Part shown: piece by piece, positions 52,286 through 63,174 of the stretch
Layout: every line of letters begins with the position of its first letter
Position numbering within the stretch: the stretch's first letter is position 1
Source of the DNA: Nansenia antarctica
Lineage: Eukaryota > Chordata > Actinopteri > Argentiniformes > Microstomatidae
DNA: 64,000 bases
Direction: 5' to 3'
Assembly: GCA_963989245.1 (NCBI GenBank)
Contig: OZ022347.1
Coordinates: forward strand, 41,902,558 to 41,966,557
Position numbers and translations under genes: made by a program
The notes under the pieces: generated by a model
What the model was told of the DNA's origin: nothing
What the model saw: the letters and a program-made list of their open reading frames with translations, nothing else
Databases searched by the model: none

Positions 52286-52405
52286 AGAGATTACAGGGAC
52301 AGTCTCCCTGCAGTCATTTAGGGCTAAGTGCCTTACTCAATGGCACACTAGTGGCGGTGTTCCCAGGTGGGATTTGAACTCAGTCAAACTCACTATCCCC
52401 GACCA
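52286..52405 (-). repeat. tRNA-derived SINE, partial, inverted
   Basis: Minus-strand copy of the same subfamily ('gtaaggcacttagccct'), 30 bp from the plus-strand copy. Confidence 0.8.
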
Positions 52406-52564
52406 GCAAAGACTCCTGGGGTGACCCTGGACAACCAGCTGTCCTGTGCAGCAACATCACAGCTACGGCCCCTCTCCTGTAGACTCTTCCTCTACTACAG
52501 CTGAAGGATACGACCCTGATGTGACTGCCATGGGAACTTGTTCTTATCACATGTTTTACTGACG

Positions 52565-52789
52565 ATGACTGTGTATAGTTGATGTATAGTTGTTGTATAG
52601 TTGACTTACTTGTTGTATAGTTGTTGTATAGTTGACTTAGTTGTTGTATAGTTGACTTAGTTGTTGTATAGTTGTTGTTTAGTTGACTGACGTGTTGTAT
52701 AGTTGTTGTATAACTGACTTACTTGTTGTATAGTTGTTGTATAGTTGACTTACTTGTTGTATAGTTGTTGTATAGTTGACTTAGACAAA
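52565..52789. repeat. (TTGTATAG)n-type minisatellite
   Basis: Units of 'gttgtatagttgacttac' and 'ttgttgtatag', ~225 bp. Confidence 0.9.
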
Positions 52790-52790
52790 T

Positions 52791-52851
52791 GTACTTACTG
52801 TAAGTCTCTGTGGATAAGAGCGTCTGCTAAATGACTTCAATGTAAATGTAG
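52791..52851 (+). repeat. SINE 3' core fragment
   Basis: 'gtacttactgtaagtctctg' then 'gataagagcgtctgctaaat'. Confidence 0.7.
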
Positions 52852-53570
52852 TTGGGTTCTGTCCTCATCACGTTGATCAGCGTCGGCGCCTGAGAGCCAT
52901 TAGTGAGGACGGGCCCGTCTCTCCGTCTGCTCCTCAGTGTCATCCTTCTTAAACAGGAGGCAGTAATTACCCTGCGGTACCATATTAAGTGTCCTATTTG
53001 TGGAAATGTGGTTGTTGGAAAATGAATAGCCATTGATTAGTGACACTGTCTTTCAGATCGATCTTCTTCTCAGATTAGTCATTGATCCGTGGCGGCAATT
53101 TCATGCCTACGATCCACCGATCGACCGGGTGGTAATGTGTCGCCCTGCCCTGTCCTTGTCTCTGCTTTATGACCTCATCATCTATCACCCCGGCATCTTT
53201 ATGACCTCATCATCTATCACCCCGGCACCTACGCTCTCGGACTGGACACCCTCATAATCCAGGTCCGATATCACACCAGGAGAGATTTGTTCCTTTCAGG
53301 TTTAACAGCATTTTATTGAAATTGCAAACCAGAGGCGTCGTTAGTCCTGGGTGTCCGGGGCTCTGGCCCCCAATGGTTTAGGAATCTCCAGATTTTCCCT
53401 GGGGAAAATAACGTTTCTGGATGTTGTTTATCAGGAGTCGTCACTTGCCTGAATGAATGGGGCTAGTGAGACTAGTTGAATTGATTAATCTCTAAAAGAT
53501 CTTGTAAAGTGACTCCTTCCCCTTAACCGCTGCCATTCAAAGTAAATTTTTAAACCTTCTCATTTCCGTA
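52852..53570. other. non-coding with a 31-bp duplication
   Basis: 'atgacctcatcatctatcac' with 'cccggca' occurs twice at 53169-53227. No gene. Confidence 0.5.
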
Positions 53571-53612
53571 TTTGTGTGTGTGTGTGTGTGTGTGTGTGTT
53601 GGGGAGGGCACA

Positions 53613-53736
53613 TTCCCCCTGGAGTAACTGAGGGCTAAGTGCCTTACTCAAGGGCACACTAGTGGTGGTGTTTCAGATTGTAACTCACAACCTTCCGATC
53701 ACCAGTCTAACTCACTATCCACTAGACCACCTCAAC
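53613..53736 (-). repeat. tRNA-derived SINE, partial, inverted
   Basis: Reverse complement reads 'gtggtctagtggatagtg', 'ggttgtgagttaca', 'caccactagtgtgccctt'. Confidence 0.85.
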
Positions 53737-53746
53737 CCCCCTAGTA

Positions 53747-53768
53747 CCCCCCCCCCCCCCCCCCCCCC
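53747..53768. repeat. poly(C) run, 22 bp
   Basis: Unbroken C run; length uncertain because homopolymers are error-prone. Confidence 0.9.
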
Positions 53769-53869
53769 AACAGTACCAGAGCCACATTTGTATGTAGAAA
53801 GTAAAGTCGCTACAGTGCTTTAATGTCCTGGTCTCCATGGTGCAGAGTTCCCTTTCTATCAGATGTGAG

Positions 53870-53870
<1 letters not shown>

Positions 53871-53906
<36 letters not shown>

Positions 53907-53915
53907 TGTGTGGAC

Positions 53916-53971
<56 letters not shown>

Positions 53972-53988
53972 ACAGGTGTGTGTGGATG
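53871..53988. repeat. (TG)n microsatellite
   Basis: TG tract with two 'tggacagg' interruptions. Confidence 0.95.
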
Positions 53989-54178
53989 CACATCATATTA
54001 ATGAGTCAGAAACGGTGAATATCAAGGGAAATATGTTTTACAACAGGCGCCTTTTCCTCCAGACATCCTTCTATAATATAATATATTATGCCTTTATTGT
54101 ATTCAAAGCCTGCAAAGTAGTATTTTGAGTTTTGTTTGTTTACAGTAGCAATCTCAACCACTGGCAACATAATAATAC

Positions 54179-54724
54179 ACACTCACCGAACAATTTATTA
54201 GGAACTATACTAATACTGGGTATGGCCTCCCTTTGCTCTCAAAACAGCCTCAATTCTTCATGGCATTGATTCCACAATATGTTGGAAACATTCCTTTGAG
54301 AAATTCCATTCCTCTGGTCCATGATGACATGATTGCATCAGGCAATTCCTGTGGATTTTTCAAGTGCACTTTCAAGCTGTGAATCTCCCATTCTACCACA
54401 TCTCAAAGGTGTTCTATTGGATTCAGATACTGTGACTGGAAAGGCCACTGAACTCATCTTCATGTAACCAGTTTGAGACGACTTCTGCTATGTGACATGG
54501 TGCATTATCATGCTGGAAGTAGCCATTAGAAGACGGGAACATTGTGGCCATGAAGGGATGAACATGTTCAGCAACAATACTCAAATAGGCTGTGGCATTC
54601 AAGCGATGGTTGTTTGGTATTAACGGGCCCAAAGTGTGCCAAGAAAACATTCCCCACACCATTACACCAGACTGAATGAATGAGAAGGTGCACAGGTGCT
54701 CCTAATACTGTACGTGTGTGAGTG
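54179..54724 (-). pseudogene. Tc1-like transposon relic (transposase fragment)
   Basis: The minus strand encodes VWGMFSWHTLGPLIP, ATAYLSIVAEHVHPFM, then GYFQHDNAPCHIAE, the central block of Tc1 transposases with the second catalytic Asp in QHDNAPCH, followed by a break. The region 54190-54340 is the 3' coding end plus terminal part matching 7880-8212. The N-terminal DNA-binding region is deleted and the terminal repeats are short and imperfect ('attaggaac' at the left, 'tcctaatactgta' at the right). Inactive. Confidence 0.85.
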
Positions 54725-54726
54725 TG

Positions 54727-54820
54727 TATGCCATTTAGCTGACGTTTTTATCCAAAGCGACATGCAGCGCAGTGAGTGCATTATATTTAATATATAATAT
54801 TTTCAGTATATATGCTACAT
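54727..54820 (-). repeat. SINE 3' fragment
   Basis: Minus strand contains 'gctttggataaaaacgtcag' and 'actcactgcgctgc'. Confidence 0.75.
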
Positions 54821-56525
54821 CAGCTCCCTGTTGTATGCGTGTGAGAGAAACATTACTTATCTGTGGTTCATTTGTGTGTGGAAAGATGTTATGCTGCCTT
54901 AAATAGAATGTCGGTGTAAATTAATCTTTTATAATTACTGTACTGTGGCACTAAGATGGTGTTAATGGCCAGATCAGCAGTGTAAATATAGCTGACGTTT
55001 CACTCCTGTACTTTCTACACAAAGAATTGGTCGCAATTAAAAACCAGTGAGAGTAAACATCACTGAACGGGTTCCAGGCGATTGATCTGGAGTCAGATGG
55101 CTTGATGGATCTGGTCCAGGATACTGTCTTTACTGTCTCTTCATATAAACAGTCTGCTTGCCTTGCAGAGAAATGAACAGTCCCTAATTAAAGATAAAGT
55201 TAATCAAGTTGATTGCTCGCCAAGGGACTAGGCAGAAGTTAATTGGACTTTTGGATGCAATCAACACCTTGGCGTCTGTGTGATGCTGGGCTCTGGTGTT
55301 GGAGAGGGTTATGTGTGTGTTCCAGCCAACAGAATCATTTGCAGAGACATTTTTATTTCCACTTGATGGAGGGTGGATAACTCAACATATTCAAGTCTGG
55401 TTTCAAGTGTTTGTGTTCCGAGATTTATATAAACATCAAGAAGTATTAATGTCATAGTATTGACATTCACTGTATATGTTGTTGAAAACCAATTTCATCA
55501 AATCATTCATTTTAAGTAACAACATTACAGCATGTTGTAATTCACACAGTGTAACTACAGATTTATAGGATCAACTTAATCCCACTACAGTATACATTTC
55601 AGAGAGATGGTGGGGGGGTGTTGGGGTGGTGTCTTATATCATCACACTAGAAAAATATGTTCTCTGTGTCGGAGAAAAACAACTCCCATCTCCACAGCTT
55701 GTAATGAGGCAGGGGGAGGAGGCCTTGGGCTGGTTGATTTAGTAGGAAGACACAGAGGCGACGACACACTGAATCACATCACAACTACTTAGTTCTTCAT
55801 CCATGCTGGTGTTCTGGCTGGTCCATGTAGTCGTTTTGCAGGGAGCATCGCTCCATCATAGGGGTTCGAATCATCTTTTAACTGCTCATCTTGTATAGAT
55901 CTTTTCCTTCGATGGCCTTGGGGCCTTGGGGGGGGTTCTATTAGTTTCCCGGGGACACTTAACGCCAGCGGACCAGCACATAAATCACCACCACTCCCAG
56001 GATGTCCCCGCTGTGGAATGAAGCAGAAGTTACCTCAGGTTGTGGGTGAATTGGTCTGGGTCCAAAGCCTCCAGCAGATATCTGGTTCTGTAACATTTAT
56101 GGAAAAATAAATAAGGAACACTGGTATTCTGTCAATAATAATATATGTTAAACAATAAATAACCAATGATGTCATCAAATACATGTTTGTAACACCATCA
56201 AACCACCTTGTTGAAATCAAATGAATAAGGGGGATTAGATTAGATAAGGCCTAGAGGAGCCGTGGTATCTTACCTGCACAGGACGGCTTAAGACTGCCAC
56301 AAAACCCATCATGGACATCAACCAAATTGAAATATACAGACACACACATCATAGATTCACACTATCATTATTTCGGGGGGGAATTCTCTGAGACAACAAA
56401 GTTTGCTGAGAGCTGCTCCACAACTTCTAATCTGTCCTTCTTCATTTTGTGTGTTGATAATTGGAAGCATCGCCACTGTCAGTGTGGCTCTAGTAAATCT
56501 GATCCGTCTGAACACACACCGTGCA
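54821..56525. other. non-coding, nothing recognised
   Basis: No gene or element identified, apart from a G-run near 55928. Confidence 0.4.
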
Positions 56526-56526
56526 G

Positions 56527-56561
<35 letters not shown>

Positions 56562-56690
56562 CTGAACTTCTCTGCATCAATTAAACATCACAGGAAGGTT
56601 CAGAAACTCATTTCATGGCACATTCCCTCTCTGTGTGAGTCAGTGTGTGTGTGTGTGTGTGTGAGTCAGTGTGTGTGTGTGTGTGTGTGG
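56527..56690. repeat. (CA)n then (TG)n microsatellites
   Basis: CA tract 56527-56560 and TG tract 56641-56690 about 80 bp apart. Complementary, so they could form a hairpin. Confidence 0.9.
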
Positions 56691-57289
56691 GACATGCTCT
56701 GCTGTCCTCTGCAGTTTGTCCTTCCGAACCGCTGTCACCCGTCCCTCCGTGTCTCAGGACACTCAGATACTCAACCCTATAGATAACTATATAGATAACT
56801 CAACACACCTGCTGGCTTCAGGTTATTTCCTGATTTAGCTCAATGGTCTTAGTGGTGAGGCCATATGTGAGTAGTAATGCTAACTATGTACTGTATATAT
56901 AACTATATATTGTATTGTTGATTGTTGTTGCTGTAGTTAATCGAGGAGCAAGATTCTAAAGCATTTCACTATATAAATCACGTCTGTATGTCCTGTACCT
57001 GACAACTACAATGTGTCAAGTACAAATACAGATATAGTCTGTGTTGTAAAGCCGTGCCACGTTGCCATGGTTCCCCTCCTCAACACATCAGCCCCATGGA
57101 TGGAGTGGAAGGTGTGACATCATTCTGTCACTTCTCATCTGGGCCGGTGTTTGTCTGGGTGTCTCTGGGGAGACCAGGGATGCTGCCTTGTTGTACCAGA
57201 TCCTGCTGACCCCTGACCTTCTCCCTGCTCGTCACCGTGTTTGTTGTTGGTGAGACCTTGAGCGTCAAGGAGAGAGTGTTTCCTGTGAG
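56691..57289. other. non-coding, nothing recognised
   Basis: No supported gene. Confidence 0.4.
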
Positions 57290-57505
57290 ACCTCTCTGTC
57301 CTGTACCTGTCCTGCCTCTCTGTGACTCTGTCCTCCACTACCGTGTCTGAACCACCTCTCTGTCCTGTACCTGTCCTGCCTCTCTGTGACTCTGTCCTCC
57401 ACCACCGTGTCAGAACCACCTCTCTGTCCTCCACCACCGTGTCTGAACCACCTCTCTGTCCTACCTGTCCTGTCTCTCTGTGACTCTGTCCTCCACCACC
57501 GTGTC
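57290..57505. repeat. ~62-bp degenerate tandem repeat x 3.5
   Basis: Units of 'gtcctgcctctctgtgactc' plus 'tgtcctccaccaccgtgtc', with a shortened third unit. Confidence 0.85.
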
Positions 57506-57566
57506 TCACCCCTGACCTTGCTGCTGTGTGCTGTGTGTGTGCTCAGTAAACATGGCGGCCTTTTAA

Positions 57567-57843
57567 CACTAGAACAGCCGTGCCTTTTTTACCTTACCTA
57601 TTATAAGAGCCGCCTCGGGGGTCAAATGATTATAGTCTTTACAATTGAAAGCTGCTATTTACACACAATGACCACTAGTTGGCGCGTGTGTAAATTAGCC
57701 TGCCTCCTACACAGAAAAACTGCGAAATAGCTTCATACTAGCTTATCCTGATGTGATTTTGTAAATGTAAGGATACTGAGTGGGAAAACGCACATATCTA
57801 GAAGGTCATGAAAGGAGGGTCCTGAAATTTGGCTGTTCTAGTG
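57567..57843. mobile_element. piggyBac-type MITE, 277 bp
   Basis: Ends 'cactagaacagcc' and 'ggctgttctagtg' are inverted copies, flanked by TTAA on both sides (57563-57566, 57844-57847), the piggyBac signature. No coding capacity. A second copy, inverted and interrupted, is at 59516-60193. Confidence 0.9.
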
Positions 57844-57847
57844 TTAA

Positions 57848-58504
57848 TACCTCCAAAACTATTGTTAGCTCGCTCGCTAGCTAGCTAAGAAACCAAACGG
57901 AATCACAACAGCAGTTTGATCCTGAACTGTAGTAACCCTCTTACACTAAGTTTATTTACCTCACATTTATTGTACTTCTCTCTCCCGCATCCCATTTACA
58001 AGATCTATTTTAATTAGATATTCTTGCAGCAAAACAACACATTTCAGAACTTGTAAGGCCTTCATCATCACACCTCAACACGGCGCTTCATTAGTCGAGT
58101 TCGGCTCTGAAGTCGTCACTCCCTTCTCTCCAATGTCAGAGATTACACTGAGGTATTACCAGGACGTCTGTTTTCCATCACGGAGAGACACCAGGTCCCA
58201 CAAGCAGATGGGGGTTTTAATTAGCACAAAGCCACAGAGTCTGGCGGAGCGCGGCGGAGGCTTGTGAGGAGAGTGTTACAGGGTTATCCTAATATGTGTC
58301 TGAATGTGGCGAGCGCTTTGGTGGTTTTTTTCGTTGTGCAGATGAGATGTGTGTGAGGTACAGTGGACAGGTGATTGGTTTTTAAGCTCATTAAGGAGAA
58401 AGTGATAATGGTTTATGATTCGTGTTTTTAGTTAGTCAGTATGTATCTTTGTATCATTATTTTTAAGAAGACACAAGAAGCCAACAGAAGCCATTATGTT
58501 ACAT
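57848..58504. other. non-coding, nothing recognised
   Basis: No gene or repeat identified. Confidence 0.4.
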
Positions 58505-58562
58505 TATAATTATAGTGAAACATTCTATAAATACATATATAATGTTTCACTATAACTATAAT
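58505..58562. repeat. 58-bp palindrome
   Basis: 'tatagtgaaacattctata' pairs with its complement, with an A/T-rich centre. Confidence 0.75.
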
Positions 58563-58604
58563 CTTCTTTAAAATACTGAATATATATATATATATATATA
58601 TTTT

Positions 58605-58822
58605 ACGGAACATGTGGGAATACGGTACAATGTGGGAAAACTAGGGTTAGGGTTAGGTGCAACGTCGACTTGGTACATGCTGGCATGTCTAACCCTAACC
58701 CTAATCCTAACCCTAACCCTAACCCGACCCCTACCCCTAACCCTAACCTTAACCCTAGCACCGTAGCACCTAACCCTGACCCTAGTTTTCCCACATGTAC
58801 CGTCTTCCCACATGTACCGTAA
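58605..58822. repeat. interstitial telomere-like repeat inside an inverted repeat
   Basis: Arms 58622-58660 and 58766-58803 are inverted copies containing 'gggaaaactagggt'. The spacer carries ~10 CCCTAA-type units with variants (58688-58757). Confidence 0.85.
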
Positions 58823-58835
58823 CATATACACACAT

Positions 58836-58930
58836 ACAGTACCAGTCAAACGTTTGGACACACTTTCCCATTCAATTGAACCAGTCAACTTTTCAATTGA
58901 ACAAAGTCAAACTTTTGACTGGAACTGTGT
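58836..58930. repeat. Tc1-type terminal repeat, inverted pair
   Basis: 'acagtaccagtcaaacgttt' opposite 'aaacttttgactggaactgt'. A minimal remnant of a Tc1-family element. Confidence 0.6.
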
Positions 58931-59004
58931 ATGTATATATTTATATATGACTTAATGCTCCCACTCTTCACAGATAGACAGATTATATAGAATGTAGAAG
59001 TTGG

Positions 59005-59022
59005 GGGGGGGGGGGGGGGGGG
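59005..59022. repeat. poly(G) run
   Basis: Unbroken G run; exact length uncertain. Confidence 0.85.
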
Positions 59023-59201
59023 TTCTGTTGGGGGGGTTCTGTTGTTGGTCTCTTGGGTGCGAGCCCGGAACGCTTCACTCACGCTGATGTTCTGTGTGAC
59101 AGCAGAACCGAGCCCTGGCCTCCGACACTGAGGGAAATTGAGGGGAAATTGAGGGCAATTTCTGAGAGCGAGCCGTGTAACACAGCTCATCAGCCAAACA
59201 G

Positions 59202-59339
59202 TAACACACACACACACACACACACACATACACACACATACACACACAGACACACACACACACACACACACACACACCCCGTAGGACAGAAACAGTAATC
59301 CGCCACCCACACACACTCCCACACACACACACACACACT

Positions 59340-59377
<38 letters not shown>

Positions 59378-59433
59378 GACCGTAGGACAGAAACAGTAAT
59401 CCCCCACCCACACACACACCGTAGGACAGAGAC
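59202..59433. repeat. (CA)n complex with duplicated linker
   Basis: CA tracts separated by copies of 'cgtaggacagaaacagtaat', i.e. a ~100-bp higher-order unit. Confidence 0.9.
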
Positions 59434-59515
59434 CTGGAGCACTGGGGTCATGCTGGGGTCATGCTGGGGTCATGCATTTCAAGAAAAGTACAATGCTGCA
59501 GGAGTGATGTGTTAA

Positions 59516-60193
59516 CACTAGAACAGCCCTGGGTGGGGTCATTAACACTAGAACAGCCCTGGGTGGGGTCATTATGGAATGGAATGGAATGGAATGGAAT
59601 GGAATGGACTTTATTTGTCATTGCTACAGTACAGGTACCAAACAACGAAATTTAGGAGGGGTGGCTCCCCTGGTGTTAGGAAAGGGATTTTTTTTTTTTT
59701 TTTTTTAGAAAAAGCACAAAATCACAAGGTAAGGTAAGGAGCTGGTTTACATAAATAAAGGCTATGTACACAATCCACTGTACTATACTGCACAGATAGT
59801 CAACTAGGGGTGTCATATTGCACAAAAGTATTTTTTCACGTTATTTTAAAGTGTCACAGAACACTAGAACAGCCCTGGGTGGGGTCATTTGACCAAGTGA
59901 GAAAAAATGTTTTATACCTTTGCACTCGATCAAATTTCAGGACCCTCCTTTCATGACTTTTCCTAGACATGTGCGTTCTACCACCCAGTATCCTTACATT
60001 TACAAAATCACATCAGGATAAGCTAGTATGAAGCTATTTAGCAGTCTTTCTGTGTAGGAGGCAGGCTAATTTACAAGACGCGCCAACTAGTGGTCGTTGT
60101 GTGTAAGTAGCAGCTTCCCATACTAAAGACTATGGTCATTTGACCCCAGAGGCGGCTCTTATAGTAGGTAAGAAAGGCACAGCTGTTCTAGTG
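59516..60193. mobile_element. piggyBac-type MITE, copy 2, interrupted by a LINE
   Basis: TTAA at 59512-59515 and 60194-60197. Inner sequence matches 57567-57843 in the opposite orientation. A 286-bp LINE fragment (59574-59859) lies near the left end, and the first 30 bases are present three times. Confidence 0.85.
59574..59859 (-). mobile_element. L2-type LINE 3' UTR fragment
   Basis: Minus-strand copy of the 3' UTR at 51120-51440 ('aaatttcgttgtttggtacc'), ending in an (ATTCC)n tail. Flanked by perfect 30-bp direct repeats (59544-59573, 59860-59889). Confidence 0.9.
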
Positions 60194-60365
60194 TTAAACA
60201 GGGAACATAATCCTCTTTATCAACACACAATCATCCCTGAGAAAGCGACCACATCTGCTTAGGGAGGCTATGTGCACAACAGAAAACAAATACCCGGGCG
60301 TCCCTGAAGTGTACCCTTTCACAGTTTGTTGGTGGTTTGTTTGAACAGCGACACACGCAAACACT

Positions 60366-61677
60366 TTCCCCAGAACACAGTAGTTTATAGTGAGAACACA
60401 GTAGTTTATTGAGAGAACACAGTAGTTTATTGAGAGAACACAGTAGTTTATTGTGAGAACACAGTAGTTTATAGTGAGAACACAGTAGTTTATTGAGAGA
60501 ACACAGTAGTTTATTGAGAGAACACAGTAGTTTATTGAGAGAACACAGTAGTTTATAGTGAGAACACAGTAGTTTATTGAGAGAACACAGTAGTTTATAG
60601 TGAGAACACAGTAGTTTATAGTGAGAACACAGTAGTTTATAGTGAGAACACAGTAGTTTATAGTGAGAACACAGTAGTTTATTGAGAGAACACAGTAGTT
60701 TATAGTGAGAACACAGTAGTTTATTGTGAGAACACAGTAGTTTATTGAGAGAACACAGTAGTTTATTGAGAGAACACAGTAGTTTATTGTGAGAACACAG
60801 TAGTTTATTGTGAGAACACAGTAGTTTATAGTGAGAACACAGTAGTTTATTGTGAGAACACAGTAGTTTATTGAGAGAACACAGTAGTTTATTGTGAGAA
60901 CACAGTAGTTTATTGAGAGAACACAGTAGTTTATAGTGAGAACACAGTAGTTTATTGTGAGAACACAGTAGTTTATTGAGAGAACACAGTAGTTTATTGT
61001 GAGAACACAGTAGTTTATAGTGAGAACACAGTAGTTTATTGTGAGAACACAGTAGTATATTGTGAGAACACAGTAGTTTATAGTGAGAACACAGTAGTTT
61101 ATTGTGAGAACACAGTAGTTTATTGAGAGAACACAGTAGTTTATAGTGAGAACACAGTAGTTTATTGAGAGAACACAGTATTTTATTGTGAGAACACAGT
61201 AGTTTATTGAGAGAACACCGTAGTTTATTGAGAGAACACAGTAGTTTATAGTGAGAACACAGTAGTTTATTGAGAGAACACAGTAGTTTATTGAGAGAAC
61301 ACAGTAGTTTATAGTGAGAACACAGTAGTTTATAGTGAGAACACAGTAGTTTATTGAGAGAACACAGTAGTTTATAGTGAGAACACAGTAGTTTATAGTG
61401 AGAACACACTAGTTTATTGTGAGAACACAGTAGTTTATTGTGAGAACACAGTAGTTTATTGAGAGAACACAGTAGTTTATAGTGAGAACACAGTAGTTTA
61501 TTGAGAGAACACAGTAGTTTATTGTGAGAACACAGTAGTTTATTGAGAGAACACAGTAGTTTATAGTGAGAACACAGTAGTTTATTGTGAGAACACAGTA
61601 GTTTATTGTGAGAACACAGTAGTTTATTGAGAGAACACAGTAGTTTATTGTGAGAACACAGTAGTTTATTGTGAGTG
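60366..61677. repeat. 21-bp minisatellite x ~62
   Basis: Units 'gaacacagtagttta' plus one of three 6-base endings (tagtga, ttgaga, ttgtga). 21 is a multiple of three and one minus-strand frame stays open for 499 codons (60231-61730), encoding LLCS plus HYK, LNK or HNK. Not accepted as a gene. Confidence 0.97.
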
Positions 61678-62068
61678 TGTTTGAGCCTATGAGGTTCAGT
61701 CACATGAGTGTGTTGTTTAAGGCTGACCAATCAGAAGGCTGCCTCTCTTATTACCTCTTTTGAAGGAGTACCTTAGAACCAGGAAGTCAGGTGTTCTGTG
61801 TACGAACCCCGCACGGTGCCTCACCCCTAAACTCTCCCAGGAGGCTCAGCCGATCACAGAGAGATCAACACTCCCTCTCCTCTCCCCTCTGGGATCCTTT
61901 GATGATGCCTGGTGGATCACCTGGTCCTCAGAGGAGAGGGCAGAGGGGAACTCGCTCTCTGCTGGGAGATAAAGCCCAGCTAATGGATGGCAGAGCTAAT
62001 CAACCACAGGGAGACCCTGGGTGCCTTAGATTAATGGGTTGACCCTCTGGACTGCTGTCCTCAGGGAC
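61678..62068. other. non-coding, nothing recognised
   Basis: No supported gene. Confidence 0.4.
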
Positions 62069-62069
62069 G

Positions 62070-62121
<52 letters not shown>
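62069..62121. repeat. (CA)n microsatellite
   Basis: CA repeat. Confidence 0.95.
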
Positions 62122-62125
<4 letters not shown>

Positions 62126-62222
62126 GCGAGGATGAGAGAGATTTGGGGATCTCTTCACATCTTTGCGGTTGTTAGAAAGCCGGCAGATAGGAGCAAATGC
62201 TGCATCACTTGTTTGTTCCCCG

Positions 62223-62333
62223 TAGAGAACTGCTGTGAGACGCTGCAGAACAGGATTCTATACATGTATAGTACTGTATATATGTACTGTATATACATAG
62301 AGAACTGCTGTGAGCAGCTGCAGAACAGGATTC
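62223..62333. repeat. 36-bp duplication 75 bp apart
   Basis: 'tagagaactgctgtgag' to 'gcagaacaggattc' occurs at 62223 and 62298, with TA-rich sequence between. Confidence 0.9.
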
Positions 62334-62495
62334 CCATCCCAGCTGTTCATTAAATCAGTTTCAGAAGTGATTTACTGATGTGAACCAACGGATTATATTT
62401 AGTGTAGAATACATGTGTAGCTTTGGGCTCTCTTGCCCCTCTGGGTAAATATAAATCATTGTATTTATTCCCTGAGTTTTCTCATTTGAAGGCAC

Positions 62496-62520
62496 TACTA
62501 TATTTATATATACGCTACTA

Positions 62521-62561
<41 letters not shown>

Positions 62562-62627
62562 TTTATACACTACTATATATATATATATATACACTACTAT
62601 ATATATATATATACACTACTATATATG
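62496..62627. repeat. (TA)n microsatellite with 'ctacta' punctuation
   Basis: TA runs separated by 'cactacta'. Confidence 0.95.
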
Positions 62628-62806
62628 TCAGGGGAGAAGAAGACCATGTGTAGTTTCTGGCGTGAGGTAAAAACATGGACATGGTTATAATATATGATAT
62701 GATGTGATATATATGATAATACTGATATTAAACAGTGTGAATATTATTCACACAGATGGGCTTGTTTTGGTCTCAATAAGATGGTGTCTGTTTAATATCA
62801 CCAGAC

Positions 62807-63174
62807 ACATGAGATATATTGTATAATATATATAATAGAACATGAGATATATTGTATAATATATATAATAGAACATGAGATATATTGTATAATATATATA
62901 ACAGAACATGAGATATATTGTATAATATATATATAATAGAACATCAGACATATTGTATAATATATATAATAGAACATCAGATATATTGTATAATATATAT
63001 AATAGAACATCAGATATATTGTATAATATATATAATAGAACATCAGATATATTGTATAATATATATAATAGAACATCAGATATATTGTATAATATATATA
63101 ATAGAACATCAGATATATTGTATAATATATATAATAGAACATCAGATATATTGTATAATATATATATAATAGAA
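62807..63174. repeat. 33-bp A/T-rich minisatellite x 11
   Basis: Units of 'acatcagatatattgtat' plus 'aatatatataataga'. The left copies read 'catgag', the right ones 'catcag'. A multiple of three, so both strands stay open. Confidence 0.97.

Noticed and set aside
60231..61730. 499-codon minus-strand frame of LLCSHNK-type repeats
   Set aside because: A 21-bp repeat lacking a stop in one frame stays open by itself. No signal peptide, domain or non-repeat coding flank.
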